39,004 bases of DNA from an uncultured Lachnospiraceae bacterium (lineage in GTDB: Bacteria; Bacillota; Clostridia; Lachnospirales; Lachnospiraceae): positions 1 through 39,004 of the forward strand of contig CAMQTN010000025.1 in NCBI GenBank assembly GCA_947037115.1. The letters are read 5' to 3'. The position numbers and the translations under genes were made by a program. Every line of letters starts with the position of its first letter. Positions within the stretch are counted from its first letter, which is position 1. This document shows, piece after piece, positions 33,222 through 39,004 of this stretch. The notes under the pieces are model-generated. The model saw only the letters and a list, made by a program, of their open reading frames with translations. It searched no databases and was not told where the DNA came from.

Positions 33222-35021
33222 ATGAGGGAAGGATTTCTGTACAGAACCTTTTCATCCTGCAAATTTGCATTGGGAGTGGGATGGAAAATCAGCAAAAAAC
33301 GGGTAATTCTGGAGTTTTTACACTGGGCTTTCATGTATGTGGACTGGCTGATTGTTTCCTGTGTCCTGATCCGCTTTATCCTTGATATGGCTATGAAACA
33401 GACTTCTTTTGAAAAAATGATGTTGTATGTCTGGAGCGTTGTGATCCTGGAAGCACTGCTTAATATATTCAGCCGGTACTTTGAGGCTTATGTCAAGCCG
33501 GTTACGGATGTGAAGTTATACAATGGTATCAACAGAATGCTGTATGATAAAGCCTGTCAGGTTGATATGCGCTGTTTTGAGGACAGTGAGTTTTACAATG
33601 AGTACATGATGGCGGTCAGTCAGGCGCATGTGAAGCTGCCGGAAACGCTGGAAGGTGTCTGCCAGATTTTGGCCAGATTTGTCGCAATGATTGGCGGAAT
33701 GGTGATTATTTATCAGATTGACCGTCTGGCGGCGCTGTTTATCATCTTTCCGATTCTCGGTAACTTTGTTTTTTATGGCGTGTTAAACAGTCGGATTTTC
33801 CGCATGGAAAGAGAAAATATCGTATTCCAGAGAATGGCGGACTATGTGAACCGCACGGTTCATCTGGGCGAATACGCCAAGGAAATACGGATGACGAATG
33901 TATTCCGTCTGCTGAAAAAGCAGTATGACAGGGCTGTTGAGGCGATCCGAAAGGTGATTGGGCGTTATTCTCTGGGAAACATGCTTCTTTTCTGGCTGTT
34001 CCAGTATTTTACGTTTACCTTATTGCAGGAGGGGGCGGTCCTCTACGCAGGATACCGGGTATTGGTCAGCGGTACCATGGTGTTTGCCCAGATGGCGGTA
34101 ATTCAGACGACGATGAACTCCAACACATGGACGCTGATCGGGTTTGCGGACTCGGTGATGGCTATTGTCAAGAACGGTTTGTATCTGGAACAGACCCGAC
34201 ATTTTCTACAGTACGAGCCGTCAATTCCGGAGGATCAGGAGGGGCTTATGCCGGAGCTTCCGATCCGCACAGTAGAGTTTGAGCATGTGTCTTTTGGGTA
34301 TAAAGGCGGCGATTATGTGCTGAAGGATATTCATTTTAAGATAGAGGGCAGTCAGAGTGTGGCGTTAGCGGGGTATAACGGTGCCGGAAAAAGTACGCTG
34401 ATGAAACTTCTCATGCGGCTTTACGACCCCGACCAGGGGCGGATACTTGTGAACGGAATCGATATCCGGGAATATCAGGTGAGGGCTTACAGGGAACTGT
34501 TCGCCACGGCTTTTCAAAATGGCAGGATTTTTGCAAATACCATTGAGGAAAATATTCTGATGGGACAGCATACGGAGAGCGAAAAGGACAGGGAGAGGGT
34601 AAAGTGTGCGCTTATACTTGCAGATATGTATGAGGAGGTAGAAAGCCAGCCGCTAAGGGAAAAGACGATCCTTACCCGCGAGTTTTCCAAAGAGGGCGTG
34701 GTATTTTCCGGCGGGCAGAACCAGAAGATACTGGCGGCCAGGGCGTTTGCAAAAAATAGTCCCATTGCAGTGTTTGACGAGCCAAGCAGCGCCCTTGACC
34801 CTCTGGCGGAATACCATTTATTTGAAAATATCAGGGAATATGGGAAGGACAGGATTTTATTTTTCATTTCCCACCGATTATCTTCCGTCCGCGACGCGGA
34901 TATTGTCTTTTATTTGAAAAACGGACGGATTCAGGAACGGGGGACACATCAGGAACTGATGGGGCGGAACGGGGAATATGCTTCCCTGTATCGATTGCAG
35001 GCGAAAAACTATCAAGGTTAG
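33222..35021 (+). CDS. ABC exporter subunit 1 (membrane + ATPase)
   Basis: A 599-residue half-transporter: six membrane helices in residues about 25-310, then an ATPase domain with Walker A GYNGAGKST (near 383), signature FSGGQNQK (near 495), Walker B AVFDEPSSALDP and switch histidine in FISHRLS. GAGGGAA lies before ATG 33222; the frame is open a further 39 codons, but the earlier ATG lies before the predicted transcript start. It pairs with the second subunit encoded 71 bases downstream to form a heterodimer. The membrane part has no peptidase domain. Substrate unknown; the nearby LytTR/GHKL pair hints at a peptide or antimicrobial, by inference. Confidence 0.92.
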   Translation: MREGFLYRTFSSCKFALGVGWKISKKRVILEFLHWAFMYVDWLIVSCVLIRFILDMAMKQTSFEKMMLYVWSVVILEALLNIFSRYFEAYVKPVTDVKLYNGINRMLYDKACQVDMRCFEDSEFYNEYMMAVSQAHVKLPETLEGVCQILARFVAMIGGMVIIYQIDRLAALFIIFPILGNFVFYGVLNSRIFRMERENIVFQRMADYVNRTVHLGEYAKEIRMTNVFRLLKKQYDRAVEAIRKVIGRYSLGNMLLFWLFQYFTFTLLQEGAVLYAGYRVLVSGTMVFAQMAVIQTTMNSNTWTLIGFADSVMAIVKNGLYLEQTRHFLQYEPSIPEDQEGLMPELPIRTVEFEHVSFGYKGGDYVLKDIHFKIEGSQSVALAGYNGAGKSTLMKLLMRLYDPDQGRILVNGIDIREYQVRAYRELFATAFQNGRIFANTIEENILMGQHTESEKDRERVKCALILADMYEEVESQPLREKTILTREFSKEGVVFSGGQNQKILAARAFAKNSPIAVFDEPSSALDPLAEYHLFENIREYGKDRILFFISHRLSSVRDADIVFYLKNGRIQERGTHQELMGRNGEYASLYRLQAKNYQG

Positions 35022-35092
35022 TCGAGCGAAAAAAGTCCTCAAAACGGGCATTCTCCGAGTTGAATCAGGATGGGCGGAAAGGAAGAAATAAA

Positions 35093-36925
35093 ATGAAAGA
35101 AATGCTTACGTGGCGGCAGGTGATTGCGCAGCAGTGGTTTTTGACCAGATTTTGTTTTAAACATGCGCCGGGTTTTATGGCGTACCATATGTTTGAGGCG
35201 GTCAAGCTGCAGGTTTCCATATTTTTTGAGTTTACCTGGACGGTCAATTATGTTCTGACCGTGGCGGAAGAGGGCGGTGATTTTCGGAAAATCCTGTGGT
35301 GCATGGGTATTCTGATGGCGGCGATTGCCGTATCTACGGTGACTTTTGCCATTTATAAGCACTACGTATTCCCGCGGGGAAAACAGACATTATATCAGGC
35401 GCTTCGGATAGAAATTTATGAGAAAGCGAAGGAAATCGATCTGTCCTGTTATGATGACAAAGATTTCTATGAGAATTTTATTTTGGCAACGGAGGAGACT
35501 GACCGCTGTCTGGATCGGTTTTTGGTTTTCGAAAAATCCATTATTGCGCGTTCGGTTGGCGTCTTATGTACGATCGGTTACTGTATTTATATCAATCCTG
35601 TGGCACTGCTTGTCATGGCAGCAGTTCTTCCTTTTGAGCTGCTGTGCGTTGTGCAGGAGAATAAAAAGATGGTGGAAGCCCGGATGGAACGGCTGCCTCA
35701 CGAACAGCAGCGGGAGTATGGGAATCGGGTATTTTATCTGACTGACTATGCCGGGGAGCTTCGTTTATATCCGCAGATGAAGGATAGCTGCAAGGTGGAT
35801 TATGCGGAGGAAAATCACAAAATAGAAGGGATTAATAGAAAGTACGGGAAATCACTGTTTGCTTACGGTCTGCTGCGCGAGGGTTTCTTAGCCCGTATTG
35901 TTAAGGAGGGGGCGGTCTGGACGCTTCTTTTATACCAGATGCTTGTTTTGCGGGTGTTGTCCGGCGCACAGCTTGTCACAAGCCGTTCCTGTATATGGCG
36001 GTCCTCCAGCAACATAGAAATAGTGATTCTCAGTTTTCGGACAGTGGCGGAAAATTCAGCCTATATTTATCGAATCAGGGAATTTTTGCAGATGGAGCCT
36101 ACGATTGTATCAAGAGGGGAGAAGTCTGTGCCGGAGGGCAGCGGCAGCCTTTCGGTGGAGCATGTGGATTTCGGCTATCTTCCGGAGAAACAGATATTAC
36201 GGGACGTGACTTTCACTGTGGAACCGGGACAGAAAATCGCACTGGTGGGTTACAACGGCTCCGGCAAAACCACGTTGGTGAAGCTGTTGCTGCGGTTATA
36301 TGATCCCGACGGGGGAAAGATCTCTTATCACGGGAAAGATATCAGAGATTATCAGGTTATGGCATATCGTCGCAGTATCGGCTCCGTGTTTCAGGATTTC
36401 AAACTCTATGCGGCGTCTCTTAAGGAAAATGTGCTGATGGATGTGGAAGATGGCAGCAGAGATGAGAATTACCGGGTGGAACAGGCGTTGTATGATGCGC
36501 ATTTTACCTTGGAGGATAACAGACTTTGTTATCAGATCGAGACGCCGCTCACAACGGAGTTTGAGAAGGGCGGTGTGAATCTGTCCGGCGGGGAGGCGCA
36601 GAAAGTGGCCATTGCCCGGACGCTGTACCGTAAGCAGAACCTGATTATTATGGATGAACCCAGCAGCGCGCTTGACCCGCTGGCGGAGTATCGGCTGAAT
36701 CAGGAGCTAAACGAGATTGCAAAGGATAAGACTGTGATTTTTATTTCCCACAGGCTGTCTACCGTCCGGGATGCAGACTGTATCTATATGATGGAAAACG
36801 GGAGGATCGTGGAGAGCGGAACCCATGAGAAGCTGCTTGCGAAGGATGGAAAATATGCGGCGATGTGGAAGATACAGGCCGGATTGTATGCGGACGCATT
36901 CAGATATACCGAAGGATCTATATGA
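35093..36925 (+). CDS. ABC exporter subunit 2 (membrane + ATPase), with a suspect frame segment
   Basis: A 610-residue half-transporter with the same layout: membrane part to about residue 310, Walker A GYNGSGKTT (near 385), LSGGEAQK (near 497), Walker B LIIMDEPSSALDP, and ISHRLS. GGAAAGGAAG precedes ATG 35093. The residues coded by about 35980-36012 are an odd hydrophilic patch (SRSCIWRSSSN) in the last membrane helix; reading those bases two positions shifted gives FLYMAVLQQ, which lines up with FAQMAVIQTT of subunit 1. This points to two compensating frameshifts, real or from sequencing. The ATPase domain is intact. Confidence 0.9.
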   Translation: MKEMLTWRQVIAQQWFLTRFCFKHAPGFMAYHMFEAVKLQVSIFFEFTWTVNYVLTVAEEGGDFRKILWCMGILMAAIAVSTVTFAIYKHYVFPRGKQTLYQALRIEIYEKAKEIDLSCYDDKDFYENFILATEETDRCLDRFLVFEKSIIARSVGVLCTIGYCIYINPVALLVMAAVLPFELLCVVQENKKMVEARMERLPHEQQREYGNRVFYLTDYAGELRLYPQMKDSCKVDYAEENHKIEGINRKYGKSLFAYGLLREGFLARIVKEGAVWTLLLYQMLVLRVLSGAQLVTSRSCIWRSSSNIEIVILSFRTVAENSAYIYRIREFLQMEPTIVSRGEKSVPEGSGSLSVEHVDFGYLPEKQILRDVTFTVEPGQKIALVGYNGSGKTTLVKLLLRLYDPDGGKISYHGKDIRDYQVMAYRRSIGSVFQDFKLYAASLKENVLMDVEDGSRDENYRVEQALYDAHFTLEDNRLCYQIETPLTTEFEKGGVNLSGGEAQKVAIARTLYRKQNLIIMDEPSSALDPLAEYRLNQELNEIAKDKTVIFISHRLSTVRDADCIYMMENGRIVESGTHEKLLAKDGKYAAMWKIQAGLYADAFRYTEGSI

Positions 36926-36950
36926 TGGGAATGAAAAGCGGAGGGAAGCA

Positions 36951-36992
36951 TTGTCCTTGAAAATTTATGGTGAATTTAGATTATCTCTTTAG
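36951..36992 (+). pseudogene. Possible 5' end of a gene cut by element insertion
   Basis: GAGGGAA (36941-36947) is a good ribosome site, and the following frame from TTG 36951 or 36957 reads for about a dozen codons (SLKIYGEFRLSL) before stopping at the proposed element junction. This could be the start of a third gene in the exporter operon, broken by the integrated element. Very short, so support is weak. Confidence 0.3.
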
Positions 36993-37067
36993 AAGTTCTT
37001 ATATGTCGGTATAGCCCGTATTTTCGGGCTTTCCCGGCATTTTAGATATGGGGAGAAGTTCTTATAT
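36991..37067. repeat. Pair of 14-base direct repeats near the element end
   Basis: AGAAGTTCTTATAT occurs at 36991-37004 and 37054-37067, 63 bases apart, downstream of the integrase stop. They may be recombinase- or factor-binding sites, or mark the junction. Confidence 0.6.
37013..37033 (+). terminator. Small hairpin in the element end
   Basis: AGCCCG (37013-37018), loop TATTTT, CGGGCT (37025-37030), then TTT. It may end transcription entering from the exporter operon. Confidence 0.45.
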
Positions 37068-37101
37068 ACCCTCATAACCTTTTAGGTTTTCCCTCTCAAT
37101 G

Positions 37102-37121
37102 GTAGTAAAAGAAGTAGTAAA
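37102..37121. repeat. Direct repeats resembling integrase arm-type sites
   Basis: GTAGTAAA at 37102-37109 and 37114-37121, 12 bases apart, just outside the integrase stop. The position and sequence recall the arm-type (DR-2) integrase sites near Tn916 ends, from memory. Confidence 0.5.
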
Positions 37122-37132
37122 TCCGTCTGCGG

Positions 37133-38329
37133 CTATGCTGCAATCAGCCTTTCCATTTCAGCCTTTGCGGAAGCGAATGTTGCGTGTGCGTAATAGTTCA
37201 GCGTCATGGTGATGTTGGAATGTCCCATGATATACTGTAACGCTTTCGGGTTCATGCCCGCATTGGCTAAGTTGGTGCAGAACGTATGGCGTAGGGTGTG
37301 GGGTGTCATTACTTTCGGTAACGCTTCCTCATGGCACTTGTTATACTTCTTTGCAAGCCCCCGAAACATGGTAGCATAGTTCACATTCGTTTTCGGGCAA
37401 CCGTCCCGGTTGAGGAAAAGGAAATTGCTGTAACCGTCAATGGTGATCTGCTTCGCTCCTTTGCGGTTCTCCAACACGCGCCCCAACGCTTCATACACTT
37501 TTTCACTCATTGGAATTTGTCTGATACCGCTCTGCGTTTTGGGCTTCTCTATGTAGTAGCCTGTTTCCGCGCTCCGTAAAAGCTGGTGGTCTACATTGAT
37601 TACCCGGTTTTCAAAGTCAAGGTCGGTTTCAGTCAGCCCGCAGAGTTCGGAAATCCTAAGCCCCGTCCCCAGCAGTATGATAACCTCGTCACGGTATTTC
37701 TGATAGACGCTATCACTTTGCATAAAGGATAAAAGGCTTTCTTCCTGTTCCGCTGTGAGGGGTACTTTCGGCTCTGTGTCGTCCTCGATCACGGTGTTTA
37801 GCTGGAAGTCAAAGGGGTTCTTCCTTATACAGTCGTCCTGTATCGCTGTGTAAAAAGCAGCTTTCAGAGAACGCTTGTCGTTGCTTATGGTCTTGTAGGA
37901 TATTCCCTTTTCTTTCATGCGCAACGCCCATTCTTTCGCGTCGGACAGCTTCACACTGTCAATAGGGCAGGAACCAAGTTTATCCGCTTCCAGCAGCTTC
38001 ATCAGCCGTTCGCGCCCCTTTGTGGTGTTATGCCTTACATTCCCCCGGTGGCGGTTCTGCTTCGCGTAAAGCTCGCAGACAGTCATTTTCTTTCCGATTG
38101 TGTCTATCCCGTCGTCAAGGTCTTTCTGTATCTCTTTTTCCTTTTCTCTAAGGGATATGTCGTCACGCTTCCCGGCAGGGGTCTTGTCCGTAGGCACTAA
38201 CTTCCACGCATAGACAAATTGCACTTTACCAAAAGTATCGGTATATTTATAAGCATATCTCCCGTCTTTTCTCTGGCTCTCTCCCGAACGCAAAATGCGG
38301 TTTCTATTATCACGTCTTTTCTCCGACAT
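37133..38329 (-). CDS. int: Tn916-family tyrosine integrase
   Basis: A 398-residue tyrosine recombinase that cuts and joins the element ends. From memory it follows Tn916/Tn1549 Int from the MSEKRRDNRNRI start onward. It has an N-terminal arm-binding domain (about 1-75), a core-binding domain, and the catalytic domain with R in GTGLRISEL, HxxR in TPHTLRHTF, H in MGHSNI and the nucleophile Y in LNYYAHATF. The frame is open 26 codons further, but ATG 38329 has AAAGGAG eight bases upstream and matches the family start. A hairpin covers the start and ribosome site. The excisionase gene lies 89 bases upstream. Confidence 0.97.
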   Translation of the reverse strand: MSEKRRDNRNRILRSGESQRKDGRYAYKYTDTFGKVQFVYAWKLVPTDKTPAGKRDDISLREKEKEIQKDLDDGIDTIGKKMTVCELYAKQNRHRGNVRHNTTKGRERLMKLLEADKLGSCPIDSVKLSDAKEWALRMKEKGISYKTISNDKRSLKAAFYTAIQDDCIRKNPFDFQLNTVIEDDTEPKVPLTAEQEESLLSFMQSDSVYQKYRDEVIILLGTGLRISELCGLTETDLDFENRVINVDHQLLRSAETGYYIEKPKTQSGIRQIPMSEKVYEALGRVLENRKGAKQITIDGYSNFLFLNRDGCPKTNVNYATMFRGLAKKYNKCHEEALPKVMTPHTLRHTFCTNLANAGMNPKALQYIMGHSNITMTLNYYAHATFASAKAEMERLIAA

Positions 38330-38357
38330 TGTTTTTGCTCCTTTCCGTGTCGGAAAG
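38323..38357 (-). promoter_or_regulatory. Competing hairpins over the int ribosome site
   Basis: In the int message, CTTTCCG-ACA-CGGAAAG (38357-38341) forms a seven-base hairpin that takes in part of the ribosome site, and CCGACA (38353-38348) can instead pair with TGTCGG (38328-38323), which includes the start codon. Either would lower integrase translation. Confidence 0.5.
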
Positions 38358-38407
38358 AGCCTTGATATGCCTAAACTTATTATAGCACATTCAAGGCTCC
38401 TTTTCAC
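38357..38407 (-). promoter_or_regulatory. int promoter flanked by a 9-base inverted repeat
   Basis: On the minus strand, GTGAAA (38407-38402), 17 bases, and a perfect extended -10 TG-C-TATAAT (38387-38379). Flanking it, GAGCCTTGA (38357-38365) and TCAAGGCTC (38391-38399) on the plus strand are exact reverse complements, an operator-like arrangement. Confidence 0.6.
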
Positions 38408-38418
38408 TATCTTTTTCG

Positions 38419-38622
38419 CTAAATTGCGTCCAGTGTGTCAATGATCTTTTCAAACTGTTTCCTCTTGATCTGAATACGGTTGCCGTTCAAGATCACCCAG
38501 CCCGCCGTGGGATTTTCTTCTGCAAGTTTCCGCAGCTTGTTTTCCCCAATGCGGAAATATTTTGACGCTTCCTCAATGGTAAGCGTGTACTTTTCCCAAA
38601 TAGGCACATCAGCATTGTTCAT
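38419..38622 (-). CDS. xis: Tn916-family excisionase
   Basis: A 67-residue winged-helix DNA-bending protein closely following Tn916 Xis as I recall it: IPIWE-like N-terminus, [20 protein letters not shown] helix-turn-helix, [15 protein letters not shown] wing, and IDTLDAI end. It steers integrase toward excision. AAAGGGGG lies about ten bases before ATG. It is followed by int on the same strand, with a separate int promoter between. Confidence 0.96.
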   Translation of the reverse strand: MNNADVPIWEKYTLTIEEASKYFRIGENKLRKLAEENPTAGWVILNGNRIQIKRKQFEKIIDTLDAI

Positions 38623-39004
38623 TCTATAAATCCCCCTTTCAAAAATGGGTAAAAGGTTAATGGTGAAAAAAGGGGCTGTGATCGGACGGTTAATAGCGTA
38701 ACCTCACGGGAGTTTCACCCCTGCATGGTTCTCATGCAGCCCTACCCATTGCCTGCGACGCTTTGAACGCTCGGACTGTGGCGGTAAGGGAGTATCATTA
38801 TATATTCTGCGCTGTCGTCGCCCGCAAGCTGCTAAACTTGCTCCCCGGCGTGGTGTTGGTCGCTCGGCTGTCCCGGCAGGGAAAGAAAACCCCGCCGGAT
38901 AGCGTCGTGGCGCACCCGCCGTATGGCTCGGCGCAAAAGGGACGTATCCGATCTGCCCTATGCTGCGCCGCCGTTATCTTGCGCCGCTTTCTTTGTCAAG
39001 GTTC
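38623..39004. other. G+C-richer element DNA without a confirmed gene
   Basis: No complete gene is evident. Bases 38721-38739 form a perfect hairpin (CTGCATG, loop GTTCT, CATGCAG) and 38688-38703 a smaller one (GGTTA, ATAGCG, TAACC). From about 38801 to the edge both strands have a long open frame (minus strand stop at 38798-38800; plus strand also open), which in such G+C-rich DNA is weak evidence of coding. Either could be the end of a gene lying outside the window. Confidence 0.5.

Larger units (their letters stand above)
36991..39004. mobile_element. Integrase end of a Tn916/Tn1549-like integrative conjugative element
   Basis: An integrase and excisionase in the order and orientation of Tn916-family elements, with arm-like direct repeats outside int and a G+C-richer stretch inside xis. 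The left boundary lies between the exporter stop (36925) and int (37133), most likely near 36990-37070. The element continues beyond the right edge; no conjugation or cargo gene is in view. Confidence 0.82.

Noticed and set aside
30306..35058. 13-base match GGGCATTCTCCGA at 30306-30318 and 35046-35058
   Set aside because: One copy is half of a terminator-like hairpin and the other a leader; there is no shared flank, so I take it as chance.
38798..39004. Open frames on both strands up to the right edge
   Set aside because: No start, ribosome site or recognised motif is visible, and G+C-rich DNA often stays open by chance; noted only under the region entry.
1..39004. CRISPR arrays, tRNA or rRNA genes
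   Set aside because: No regularly spaced repeats and no tRNA-like or rRNA-like stretches were seen in either strand.

Overview
The window looks like one contig end from a Lachnospiraceae-type gut Clostridium (Firmicutes). The grounds are a MurG of that type, a TSCPD-domain protein, a DUF4358 lipoprotein, a YesM/AraC-type two-component pair inside a sugar ABC operon, strong AGGAGG-like ribosome sites, and a Tn916/Tn1549-type integrase and excisionase. This is a judgement from protein resemblance; no search was run. The first 44 bases are not biological: they match a Nextera Read-2 transposase adapter preceded by an i7 index, so base 45 is the true start of insert.

Layout. 82-2007: an unrecognised small protein, an MgtC-family membrane protein and exonuclease III. 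1977-5418: a divergent surface O-acetylation module, with an MBOAT acyltransferase and SGNH/AlgX-like partner on the minus strand and a DUF4358 lipoprotein on the plus strand, sharing a palindromic promoter region. 5549-14320: a seven-gene operon that looks like a surface-glycan or glycolipid pathway. It encodes a class II aldolase, a protein with two nucleotidyltransferase domains in tandem, a membrane GT-C-like domain fused to a uridine-kinase/PRK-like kinase, a HAD phosphatase, a DPM-like GT2, a small PLC/GDPD-like barrel and a second GT-C-like protein. I do not recognise a named pathway with this gene set; it is the best candidate here for an undescribed system. 14376-16936: two small or membrane proteins, TSCPD protein and murG, closed by a strong terminator.

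16990-26914: a xylo-oligosaccharide unit. It holds a GH120 beta-xylosidase, a binding protein, two CUT1 permeases, a YesM-like sensor kinase, an AraC-type response regulator and a lipoprotein. No ATPase is encoded, so a shared ATPase elsewhere is implied. 27002-30288: glucose-6-phosphate isomerase, an MBL-fold hydrolase, and a tightly overlapped DUF3791/DUF3990/DUF3791-like trio resembling a toxin-antitoxin set with an ADP-ribosyltransferase-like toxin. 30354-33000: an XRE regulator with a palindromic operator, relics of a MATE transporter and a GNAT acetyltransferase, and a LytTR regulator/GHKL kinase pair whose kinase has no membrane part. 33083-36925: a heterodimeric ABC exporter with structured leader DNA; its second subunit appears to carry two compensating frameshifts.

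From about 36990 to the right edge: the integrase end of a Tn916/Tn1549-like integrative conjugative element (direct repeats, int, xis, then a G+C-richer stretch), running off the window. It sits immediately behind the ABC exporter and may interrupt a third gene of that operon. No tRNA, rRNA or CRISPR array was seen.
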